NCBI GenBank assembly: GCA_963650135.1
Contig: CAVJLG010000032.1
Location: forward strand, 14,489-78,488
Length of the DNA stretch: 64,000 nucleotides
Reading direction: 5' to 3'
From: HGM13006 sp963650135
GTDB taxonomy: Bacteria > Bacillota > Clostridia > Oscillospirales > Oscillospiraceae
Shown here: positions 57,160 to 64,000 of the stretch, piece after piece
Layout of the letters: each line of letters begins with the position of its first letter
Numbering within the stretch: position 1 is the stretch's first letter
The notes under the pieces: model-generated
What the model saw: only the letters and a program-made list of their open reading frames with translations
Told to the model about the DNA's origin: nothing
The model's database searches: none
Made by a program: the position numbers and the translations under genes

Positions 57160-59481
57160 TTAGTCTCTGGCGCTGAGATCCGAGAATTCCACCTCCACCA
57201 CAGTGCCCTGTTCCACCGTCTCCCCTGCTTCGGGAGACTGCCGGGTTGCCAGAATGGTGTTCTGGCCGCCCACTGCGCCAATAATCTTCATATAAAGTCC
57301 CGCATCGGTCAGCAGCTTGCCGGCTGTTTCCGCGTCTTTGCCTGTCACATCCGGCACGGTTGCCGCCGTGCTGTCCGGTTCCTGGTCCAAATACAGCACC
57401 GTTTCGCTGCCCCCGGGAATCACTGCACCCCCGGCGGGAACCTGAGCCGTTACCGTTTCGCCTGTGCCCACCGTTCGGCAGGTCAGATTTTTCTCTTTGA
57501 GCTGTTCCTTTGCATCGCTGAGGGAATGGCCCGTTACGTCCGGCATGGAGACGTCCTCCAGCTGTGCCTCTTCCTCGGAATAGTCCGGCTGAATCCCCAA
57601 ATACGGGAGAATATCCGCCAGAACATTTCGGACCGTGGGCGCGCCCATCTGTCCGCCGGAGATATAATAGCCGGTTTCCCGGGACGGGGTATCCAGCGCC
57701 ACCAGACAGATATATTGGGGGTGATCCATGGGTGCAATGCCCACAAAAGAGACGATTTTGTCCTGCACCGGATTGCCGTCCTCGTCGAATACGTCGATTT
57801 TCTCCGACGTACCGGTTTTACCGCCGATGCGATATCCGGCAATCTGGGCATTCTTCGCGGTGCCCTGGGATACCACAGACTCCAGCAGCTGGCACATTGT
57901 CTCAGAGGTTTCCTTGCTGATGACCTGACGGAGCACCGTTCGCCCCTTGGTTTCCAGCACCTCCCCCTCCGGAGAGAGCACCTGATGCACCACATGGGGC
58001 TCCAGCACATAGCCGCCGTTCACCACCGCCGCAATGGCCCTTACCAGCTGAAGCGGCGTGATTTTAAAGGTCTGTCCAAAGGCAGCCGAGGAAAGGGAGG
58101 CGTAGCTGTCGGGATTCGACAGGGTAGCTTCATCAAAGAAGATACCGCTGGCCTCGCCCCCCAGCTCAATGCCGGTTTTCTCCGTCAGGCCGAACTTATG
58201 GACATATTCATAGAGCTTTTCGCCCCCCAGCCGAATGCCGATGTTGGCGAAGGCCACGTTGCAGGAATTTTGCAGGGCCTCGGCGGTACTCTGCTGCCCA
58301 TGGCCCGCGGAACGCCAGCAATGGAGTGCCTTGGTGCGGCCCTTGATGGTGGTGCTTCCGCTGCAATAAAAGCTGTCGGACAGGCTCACCGCACCTTCCT
58401 CCAATGCCGAGGCCAGGGTGATGCTCTTAAAGGTGGAGCCGGGCTCATAGCCGTCGGAAATCACCCGATTGCGCCATTGGGTCAGCCGGGCATTGGCAAC
58501 GGCAGTGTTATAGGACGACAGCAGCTGCTCCTGTAACTCCCCGGATTCCTCCATGGCCGCCTGATACTGCGCCTCCAGCTCTTCTGCGGTTTTGCTGTCA
58601 TAGATCACCGCATAGTTGTTGGGATCATAGCTTCCCAACGTTGCCATGGCCAGGATATCCCCGGAGTTTACGTCCATCACCACCCCGAATGCGCCGTTTT
58701 GCACATCATATTGGGTGATGGCCTCCTGCATATGCTTTTCCAGCATCTCCTGCACCGTCTGGTCAATGGTCAATACCACGTCGCAGCCGTTGACGGAATC
58801 CGCATACTGCTCAAAGTGGAACTGCATCTGGGTTCCGTAATTGCCCTTGGCCGTGGCAATGGAGCCGCTGGAGCCGGTGAGGGTTTGGTCACAGGCCGCC
58901 TCGATGCCGTCAAGGCCCGTATTGTCGCTGCCCACAAAGCCCAACACCTGGGCTGCCAGGGTGCCATAGGGATAGTACCGGCGTGTGTCCGGCTCCAAAT
59001 ACACCCCGGTGATGTTCTCCTCGCTGATATAGGCGCGGACCGACGCCGCTTCCTCCAGCTCCACCTTGCGCTTGACAATCTGATAGCGGTAGCTGGTGTC
59101 CTCCATCAGCGTTCGGATTTTCTCCGCGCTGACATTCAAAAGGGACGACAGCTTGTCCGCAATGGCGCCAAGGTCCTGGCCGGATAGGCTCAGCTCATTG
59201 GGGTCGATGCAGACGTTCTCCACATCGGCGCTCATGGCCAGCACATTCATATTCCGGTCATAGACGGTGCCCCGGGCGGGAGTGACCTTGCTGATTCTGG
59301 TTTGGTTTTCTGCCGCCAATTGACTAAGGGTATCGTACTGCACGATTTGCAGGTTCACCAGCCGCCAGAGCAGCGGGATAAACACCGCCACCCCAAACAG
59401 CGCCATGAGCACTGCCGTTCGCTTTAGTACGGTCCGGTTGGAATCACCCGCAATCTGCGGCTTTGGAAGGGGACGTTTCAA
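57160..59481 (-). CDS. class B PBP with two PASTA domains, FtsI/SpoVD type
   Basis: 773 residues, starting at a TTG codon (forward 59481-59479) behind AAAGGAG. One membrane helix (about 22-42), dimerisation domain with RGTVYDRN, transpeptidase motifs STFK (349-352), SCN (406-408) and KTGT (555-558), then two C-terminal PASTA domains (about 640-770: MPDVTGHSLSDAKEQL, VPDVTGKDAETAGKLL). It cross-links septal or spore peptidoglycan. The PASTA pair favours SpoVD or clostridial FtsI; the two cannot be told apart here. Confidence 0.95.
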   Translation of the reverse strand: MKRPLPKPQIAGDSNRTVLKRTAVLMALFGVAVFIPLLWRLVNLQIVQYDTLSQLAAENQTRISKVTPARGTVYDRNMNVLAMSADVENVCIDPNELSLSGQDLGAIADKLSSLLNVSAEKIRTLMEDTSYRYQIVKRKVELEEAASVRAYISEENITGVYLEPDTRRYYPYGTLAAQVLGFVGSDNTGLDGIEAACDQTLTGSSGSIATAKGNYGTQMQFHFEQYADSVNGCDVVLTIDQTVQEMLEKHMQEAITQYDVQNGAFGVVMDVNSGDILAMATLGSYDPNNYAVIYDSKTAEELEAQYQAAMEESGELQEQLLSSYNTAVANARLTQWRNRVISDGYEPGSTFKSITLASALEEGAVSLSDSFYCSGSTTIKGRTKALHCWRSAGHGQQSTAEALQNSCNVAFANIGIRLGGEKLYEYVHKFGLTEKTGIELGGEASGIFFDEATLSNPDSYASLSSAAFGQTFKITPLQLVRAIAAVVNGGYVLEPHVVHQVLSPEGEVLETKGRTVLRQVISKETSETMCQLLESVVSQGTAKNAQIAGYRIGGKTGTSEKIDVFDEDGNPVQDKIVSFVGIAPMDHPQYICLVALDTPSRETGYYISGGQMGAPTVRNVLADILPYLGIQPDYSEEEAQLEDVSMPDVTGHSLSDAKEQLKEKNLTCRTVGTGETVTAQVPAGGAVIPGGSETVLYLDQEPDSTAATVPDVTGKDAETAGKLLTDAGLYMKIIGAVGGQNTILATRQSPEAGETVEQGTVVEVEFSDLSARD

Positions 59482-59543
59482 TGGCTAGGACTCCTTTCCT
59501 GGAATCTCCCTTACTACTATATGCCTTGGAACGTCCCGGATAT

Positions 59544-59852
59544 TCATGGGGTCTGGGCGCTTCGGATATGGAGGATCACAGTATCCTCCGGCTGCGGGCG
59601 AACCATCCCCAATTTTTCTGCTGTTTCCGCCAAATAGGCGGGGGTATACAGTCGCTTTTGCTGCTTTATAAGCCTTGCTTTTTCCTGCTGGAGCTGCTCC
59701 AGCTGCGTTTGTTTTTCCCCGTTGGATTGTTTGAGCTCATAGCACCGGACTCTGCCCGCCACCAGCAAAATTGCCAGCAGGAAGCACAGCAGCGCCGCCA
59801 AAGCCCTTCCCAATCCGGATTGTTTGCGGTCCTGGATACCCGGGGCCGCCAT
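59544..59852 (-). CDS. ftsL: FtsL-like septum protein
   Basis: The start is ATG 59852, two bases after the rsmH stop (TAAGGATG); longer frames overlap rsmH. 102 residues: basic N-terminus, one membrane helix (ALAALLCFLLAILLVAG) and a coiled coil (QTQLEQLQQEKARLIKQQKR), ending with LGMVRPQPEDTVIL. It works with DivIB and DivIC at the septum. Identification rests on topology and position. Confidence 0.85.
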   Translation of the reverse strand: MAAPGIQDRKQSGLGRALAALLCFLLAILLVAGRVRCYELKQSNGEKQTQLEQLQQEKARLIKQQKRLYTPAYLAETAEKLGMVRPQPEDTVILHIRSAQTP

Positions 59853-59854
59853 CC

Positions 59855-60787
59855 TTACAGCTTCTCGCAGATGCGAAGCTTGGCACTGCGGGCCCGGGGA
59901 TTGTCCTCCAGCTCCTTCGCGCCGGATACAATGGGCTTCCGGGTGATGAGCTTCACCTGGGGCTTCTTCCCGCAGACGCACACCGGAAATTCCGGCGGGC
60001 AAGTACAGCCCTTCGCCGCAGCTGCCATGGCGGTTTTTACGATTCGATCCTCCAGGGAGTGGAACGTAATCACCGCCAGCCTTCCGCCGGGATTCAGCCG
60101 GGGAATGGCCTCCTCCAGCATCTGCCGCACGGAGCCCAATTCATCATTCACCGCAATGCGAATGGCCTGGAAGCTGCGCTTGGCCGGATGCTGCTTCTCC
60201 CGCAAGGCCTGCGGTGGCAGTGCACTGCGAATCACATCCACCAGTTGCAGCGTGGTTTCAATGGACGCGTTCTGCCGCTTCCGGTCAATGGCTGCGGCGA
60301 TCTGAGGGGCATAGCGCTCCTCGCCGTATTCATAGAGAATCTTCCGCAGTTCTTCCCGGGACCAGAGGTTCACCACATCATAGGCGGTAAGCCGGTCCTC
60401 CCGGTTCATGCGCATGTCCAAGGGTGCGTCGGCCATATAGGAAAAACCCCGTTCTCCATCGTCCAGCTGCGGTGAGGATACGCCCAGGTCAAAGAGCATG
60501 CCGTCCACGCCCTGGATGCCCAAGTCGCCTAAAATGCGGTCAATCTCCTTAAAGTTGGAGTGTACCAGCGTCACCCGGTCCTTCCAGGGCTCCAACCGCT
60601 TTGCCGCAGCCGCCAGCGCCACCTGATCCCGATCCACGCCAATCAGCCGCCCGGTGGTCAGATGCTGAACAATCTGGGACGAATGCCCGGCCCCGCCCAG
60701 TGTGCCGTCCAGATAAATGCCGTCCGGGCGAATATTCAGGCCCTCGATGCATTCCTCCAGCAGCACAGACTTATGCTGAAATTCCAT
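59855..60787 (-). CDS. rsmH: 16S rRNA m4C1402 methyltransferase RsmH
   Basis: 310 residues. SAM motif GIYLDGTLGGAGHSSQIVQH (23-42), DLGVSSPQLDDGERGFSYM and the late GGRLAVITFHSLEDRIVK, all RsmH hallmarks, with the C-terminal CTCPPEFPVCVCGKKP cysteines typical of Firmicutes. It methylates N4 of C1402 in 16S rRNA. Co-transcribed with mraZ. Confidence 0.97.
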   Translation of the reverse strand: MEFQHKSVLLEECIEGLNIRPDGIYLDGTLGGAGHSSQIVQHLTTGRLIGVDRDQVALAAAAKRLEPWKDRVTLVHSNFKEIDRILGDLGIQGVDGMLFDLGVSSPQLDDGERGFSYMADAPLDMRMNREDRLTAYDVVNLWSREELRKILYEYGEERYAPQIAAAIDRKRQNASIETTLQLVDVIRSALPPQALREKQHPAKRSFQAIRIAVNDELGSVRQMLEEAIPRLNPGGRLAVITFHSLEDRIVKTAMAAAAKGCTCPPEFPVCVCGKKPQVKLITRKPIVSGAKELEDNPRARSAKLRICEKL

Positions 60788-60798
60788 GGCATATCCTC

Positions 60799-61215
60799 CT
60801 ATAATTCCAGGGACGAGAGCACGGCGTCCATGCTGCCCGACTCCAGGAAGTTCTGCTCCATCTGATCGTAGGTATCGGCGTCCCAGATTTCCGCCTTGTC
60901 TCCAAAGCCCAAAATTACCGCATTTTCCTTGAGCTGCGCATAATTTCGAAGCTCCTGGGGCAGTAGAATCCGGCCCTGTTTATCGGGCTCGCACCGTTGG
61001 GCATTGGCAAAGAAAAACCGAAGCTTCTGCGCCTCTGCCATGGGAAGGCTCCGCATTTTCTCCACGATTCCGTTGAACCCATCCTCGGTGAGAATCATCA
61101 GGCTGCGCTCCAGCCCAATGGTCACATAAAATGCAACCCCCAGCTCGTCCCGGAGCCGGGCAGGAATCGCCAAACGGCCCTTGCTGTCGATCCCGTGCCG
61201 GTATTTTCCTGTCAT
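60799..61215 (-). CDS. mraZ: MraZ, regulator of the dcw operon
   Basis: The start is ATG 61215 (MTGKYRHGIDSKGRLAIPAR), with GAAGGAGG upstream; an in-frame extension lacks a ribosome site. 138 residues with two AbrB-like motifs (GIDSKGRLAIPARLRDELG and EPDKQGRILLPQELRNYAQL). MraZ binds repeats near its own promoter and controls the cluster in many bacteria. Confidence 0.96.
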   Translation of the reverse strand: MTGKYRHGIDSKGRLAIPARLRDELGVAFYVTIGLERSLMILTEDGFNGIVEKMRSLPMAEAQKLRFFFANAQRCEPDKQGRILLPQELRNYAQLKENAVILGFGDKAEIWDADTYDQMEQNFLESGSMDAVLSSLEL

Positions 61216-61274
61216 GGCTGCGCCTCCTTCCACCGTGTGGGTTCCGGCCCCACTTTTCCCCACGATTCAGAGCT

Positions 61275-61303
61275 AGTATACTGCAAAGCCTAGGCAATTG
61301 CAA
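61275..61303 (-). promoter_or_regulatory. promoter of mraZ and the dcw cluster
   Basis: Minus-strand TTGCAA (forward 61303-61298), 17 bp spacer and TATACT (61280-61275), 60 bp upstream of mraZ. MraZ boxes (GTGGG-type repeats) may be present as GTGGG near 61226-61263 on the minus strand, where GTGTGGGTT and AGTGGGG-like words occur in the leader. Confidence 0.6.
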
Positions 61304-61468
61304 GGGAATTTTCGGGAAAGCGGTCTGCCAGATCCTTCCCAACTGTAGATTGTTTTTATTTTATCAGATGATCTTGAACGTTTTATGAACAGGGTCAATT
61401 TCTATTCTCCGGTGGAAACGTTCTAATGTAGTTCCAGACCACTTCCATGCCAGAAAAAAAACAGCCCA

Positions 61469-61630
61469 GGGGCAGCTCCGCGGAAAACGGCAAGAGGATT
61501 CATCGAGAGATTTTTCGGCGGAAAAAGGCATTTTCTCGCAGGAATACTTTGTGTATTTCAAGAGGAAATAACGCATTTCCGGCGGAAAAGATCCGATGAA
61601 GCCCGCAGCCGGTTTCCGTGGAGCCGCCCC
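61469..61630. repeat. fold-back element copy B (about 162 bp imperfect palindrome)
   Basis: The ends GGGGCAGCTCCGCGGAAAA (from 61469) and its inverse near 61612-61630 pair with few mismatches, and the unit is a near-symmetrical palindrome centred on TTTGT at 61548-61552. It shares its core and length with copy A at 42768-42931. It lies between the permease terminator and the mraZ promoter; apart from it, the region 61304-61468 shows no gene. Confidence 0.85.
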
Positions 61631-61632
61631 AA

Positions 61633-61671
61633 TAAAAAAAGGCGCACCGCAATAAAGCGGTGCGCCTTGTG
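61633..61671 (-). terminator. terminator of the ABC permease operon
   Basis: Minus strand: AAGGCGCACCGC pairs perfectly with GCGGTGCGCCTT around TTTATT, followed by TTTTT. It ends the operon right after the second permease. Confidence 0.92.
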
Positions 61672-61700
61672 AATCTGAGCAGTGCTAATCCGCTGCCGTA

Positions 61701-62597
61701 TCAGCCCTTCAGAGAGCCGACCATCATGCCCTTGGTGAAGTACTTCAGGATGAAGGGATAGAAGCAGAAGATGGGGAGGATTGCAACCACGATGGTGCAA
61801 TACTCAACCAGATCGGAGTACTTGGCAAGCTCCGGATCGTAGGTCAGAGAAGAAGAGTCAGATTCCGTCAGGATTTCTTTCAGAATAACCTGGAGGGGAT
61901 AGAGTGCGCGAGTCTGCAGATAGATCATAGCCTCGAAGTAGGAGTTCCACTTCATGAGGATGTACTGCAGTGCCAGCACAGCGACGGTAGCCTTAACCAG
62001 AGGAATAACGATCTTGAACAGGATGGTGAAGTTGCCAGCGCCGTCCAGACGAGCGGATTCCTCCAGGGAGTCGGGCATACCCTGAATTGCGGTACGGATG
62101 ATAACCAGGCTCATGACGTTAACAGCCATGGGGATGATCATAACCCAACGGGTGTCGAGCATATGCAGGCCCTTGATAACCATGTAGGTGGGGATCATGC
62201 CGCCGTTGAAGAACATGGTAACGGTGATCATAATCATGACGTACTTCTTCAGGATCAGGCCCTTACGGGACAGAACGAAGCCGCCCATGGTGCACAGGAT
62301 GGTGGAGAAAGCGCCGCCAACTGCGCAGTAGAAAATGGTGTTTGCATAGCCCATCAGCAGGGAGTTGTTACCGAATACCATCTTGTAGCCGTACCAGGTG
62401 ATGGGATGATCCGCATCAAACAGGGGGTACAAAATAATACCGGAGTGCTGTGCCATCAGAGTGGGATCGGAAACGGAAGCCCAGATACAATGGAGCACAG
62501 GCAGCAGACAGATAATACCGAACAGACCGAGGATTATGTAGTTGATAACCTCAAATACACGTCTGCTGGGAGTCTTAATAACGAAATTTAGATTCAT
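61701..62597 (-). CDS. carbohydrate ABC permease, LplC/YtcP type
   Basis: 298 residues with six membrane helices. The EAA loop reads IQGMPDSLEESARLDGAGNF with the conserved Gly, contacting the ATPase. N-terminal VINYIILGLFGIICLLPVLH and late YPFILKYFTKGMMVGSLKG are typical of LplC-like proteins. It pairs with the LplB-like subunit 17 bp upstream. These permeases usually import complex sugars with an LplA-type binding protein, which is not encoded in this operon. Confidence 0.94.
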   Translation of the reverse strand: MNLNFVIKTPSRRVFEVINYIILGLFGIICLLPVLHCIWASVSDPTLMAQHSGIILYPLFDADHPITWYGYKMVFGNNSLLMGYANTIFYCAVGGAFSTILCTMGGFVLSRKGLILKKYVMIMITVTMFFNGGMIPTYMVIKGLHMLDTRWVMIIPMAVNVMSLVIIRTAIQGMPDSLEESARLDGAGNFTILFKIVIPLVKATVAVLALQYILMKWNSYFEAMIYLQTRALYPLQVILKEILTESDSSSLTYDPELAKYSDLVEYCTIVVAILPIFCFYPFILKYFTKGMMVGSLKG

Positions 62598-62614
62598 AAT
62601 TCAACTTCCTCCCA

Positions 62615-63529
62615 TCAGAACAGGCTGGTCTCGGAGTACTTTCTGGACACGCCGTTGGCAATGAACAGAAGCACAACGTTGACAGCGGAGTTGAAAAGAC
62701 CAACAGCAGTGGAGTAGCCGTAGTCTGCCTCCAGAAGACCCTTTCTGTAAACGAAAGTACCGATAACGTCGGAGGTTTCGTAAATCAGGGGGTTATACAG
62801 AAGCAGGATCTTCTCCTGGTTTGCATTCATCAGGGAGCCGATCTTCATGATGAGCATGATGACGACTGTGGGCATAATACCAGGAATGGTTACATTCAGG
62901 GTCTGCTTCCAGCGGTTTGCGCCGTCGATGACTGCCGCCTCGTAAAGCTCCTGATCGATGCCGGTGAGGGCTGCCAGGAACAGGATGGAGCCGAAGCCAA
63001 CCTGCTGCCACAGATCGGTGACTACCATGATCGTACGGAAGTATTCCGGCACCGACAATAGGTTCTTCGCTTCTTTCAGGAAGCCGATGTTCACCAGCAT
63101 GCCGGTGATAACGCCATCGGAAGCAACGAAGTCGATGATGATACCGGAGATAACGACGGTAGAAATAAAGTTGGGCATATAGCTGACAACCTGAATAACC
63201 TTCTTGTAGTATTCGTTATCCAGCTCGTTGAGCAGCAGTGCGAAGATAATCGGTGCAGGGAATCCGAAAATCACGCTGTAGAGGCTAAGGATCAGAGTGT
63301 TCTTCAAAACCCGGACGAAGAATACAGAGCTGAAGAAGGTGGTGAAGTGTTTCAGACCAACCCATTCACTCATGTAAACACCGTTCTTGGGAGTGAATCG
63401 CTCAAAACCCAGAACGATGCCCGCCATGGGCAGGTAGTTGAAGATGATAAGATACACGACTATCGGGAGGATCAAGAGATACAGGCCCTTGTTCATACGC
63501 CAGTCGCGCTTCAACTCAATCAATCGCAT
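62615..63529 (-). CDS. carbohydrate ABC permease, LplB type
   Basis: 304 residues, six membrane helices. The EAA loop is LTGIDQELYEAAVIDGANRW, and the start YLLILPIVVYLIIFNYLPMA and the VGLKHFTTFF periplasmic loop are characteristic of LplB-like subunits. It is the first gene of the operon and is preceded by a long leader. The three LplA-type SBPs at 4087-19973 belong to the family that partners such permeases. Confidence 0.94.
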   Translation of the reverse strand: MRLIELKRDWRMNKGLYLLILPIVVYLIIFNYLPMAGIVLGFERFTPKNGVYMSEWVGLKHFTTFFSSVFFVRVLKNTLILSLYSVIFGFPAPIIFALLLNELDNEYYKKVIQVVSYMPNFISTVVISGIIIDFVASDGVITGMLVNIGFLKEAKNLLSVPEYFRTIMVVTDLWQQVGFGSILFLAALTGIDQELYEAAVIDGANRWKQTLNVTIPGIMPTVVIMLIMKIGSLMNANQEKILLLYNPLIYETSDVIGTFVYRKGLLEADYGYSTAVGLFNSAVNVVLLFIANGVSRKYSETSLF

Positions 63530-64000
63530 GCCAATTCTCCTTTACTTGATTGGTTTGCATTTCTGCATTTTTCACGTTCCCCATTTGCCGCCTTGCCTGG
63601 AAGCGGCAGCGCACGAAGTCAAAAATCCGCGTTTTGTTCGCCATTGGCACCGTGCTTTGGAGTGGAGCCGAAAGCCCCGTTACAATTTGTGCAACTGCGA
63701 ACAGAATCCGCCAGAGCCCGATGCTCAACCTGCACACAAGCATCCCCGTCCGGCATGATCTATCCTACGCGGCATTCTCTCCTTTCTGCGTGAAAGCGCG
63801 CCAGTGTCCGCTGAGAAAGACCGATTTGTATTGGATGGCACGGTCTTTTGCCTTACTCTTTGGGCACTTTTTTGAAGGCTTTCGCCTATCAAAATTGATT
63901 ATAGCATAATTTGTGCAATTAGCAAGTAATTTTTCATAAAAAACGTCAACTTTTTTGTCTATTTCCCCGTATCCCATGGCAATATTCACAAACACCGGGG
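63530..64000 (-). promoter_or_regulatory. promoter and long leader of the permease operon
   Basis: Minus strand: TTGCTA (forward 63925-63920), 16 bp spacer and TATAAT (63903-63898), giving a leader of about 360 nt before the LplB-type start. I recognise no riboswitch, and no frame in it has a good ribosome site. A second TTGACG further upstream (near forward 63946-63951) has no matching -10. The rest of the stretch to 64000 shows no gene. Confidence 0.5.

Noticed and set aside
54347..57163. Long plus-strand open frame opposite murF and murE
   Set aside because: Both minus-strand genes have unmistakable catalytic motifs; the opposite frame shows no domain.
61364..61576. A short frame starting MRYFLLKYTKYS inside fold-back copy B, with a similar one in copy A
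   Set aside because: The likeness comes from the repeat's DNA; neither frame has a proper ribosome site and the palindrome explains the conservation.
63516..63743. A short minus-strand frame in the permease leader
   Set aside because: No ribosome site and no protein-like features; treated as untranslated leader.
1..64000. CRISPR arrays, tRNA or rRNA genes, intact insertion sequences
   Set aside because: Reading through the intergenic regions showed no regularly spaced direct repeats, no cloverleaf-like genes and no transposase domain.

Overview
The window looks like a chromosomal segment of a fairly GC-rich anaerobic Firmicute, most likely a gut Clostridium-class bacterium of the Oscillospiraceae type. 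This rests on the sporulation-type PBP with PASTA domains beside DivIB and a meso-DAP-type MurE, strong AGGAGG ribosome sites, SLH wall anchoring, hydroxylamine reductase, ferredoxin-type aldo/keto reductase and Old Yellow Enzyme (OYE) flavoproteins. No species can be named from the sequence alone. I saw no rRNA, tRNA, CRISPR array or intact insertion sequence.

Layout. 0-2 kb: a clipped reading frame, a promoter region with CTCAAG repeats and two unrecognised genes. 2-22.7 kb: the most unusual block, built from repeated gene types: seven NTF2/SnoaL-like proteins, three LplA-type solute-binding lipoproteins (one with a damaged start), two cytosolic repeat-rich proteins that look like beta-helices, one OYE flavoprotein and two AraC regulators. 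A minus-strand operon (8.2 to 2.1 kb) and plus-strand units (8.4-13.8 and 14.5-22.7 kb) flank a GNAT gene. 22.7-34.8 kb: MarR-MATE efflux, a SulP transporter, a methyltransferase divergent from a shortened AraC-like regulator and a lone ABC exporter-type half-transporter, an aldo/keto reductase-flavodoxin-acetyltransferase operon, hcp and a small membrane protein. 35-47 kb: a large SLH-anchored metallophosphoesterase with divergent LysR, a gene-poor stretch with GTAACGTTAC repeats, a small Xre protein, comEC, a second OYE flavoprotein, a ZIP transporter and a DUF3089 hydrolase. 47-61.2 kb: radical SAM and YhfC-like genes, then a dcw cell-division and wall cluster on the minus strand (mraZ, rsmH, ftsL, spoVD/ftsI, murE, murF, mraY, ftsW, murG, divIB, ftsZ) without murD or ftsA. 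61.7-63.5 kb: a pair of LplB/LplC-type sugar ABC permeases with no binding protein between their promoter and terminator.

How the genes may work together. The binding lipoproteins belong to the family that normally feeds LplB/LplC-type permeases, yet none has a permease beside it, while the permease pair has no binding protein in its operon. A shared permease serving several binding proteins is plausible. SnoaL-like folds include isomerases and dehydratases, and OYE flavoproteins reduce activated double bonds; the pairing recalls the BaiE/BaiCD/BaiH logic of bile-acid dehydroxylation. I therefore infer, without proof, an uptake-and-reductive-transformation locus for an unknown dietary or host compound, switched on by the AraC regulators.

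Three cross-window patterns stand out. First, two about 163 bp fold-back elements (42768-42931 and 61469-61630) share sequence and appear to keep base pairing through compensating changes. Second, three 18 bp GTTAG-N6-TAAC boxes lie upstream of the methyltransferase, the AraC/ABC operon and the ZIP transporter, suggesting one metal-responsive regulator. Third, several in-frame deletions or fusions occur (SBP at 9965, AraC-like at 27700, methyltransferase at 26882), pointing to local rearrangement or assembly joins.
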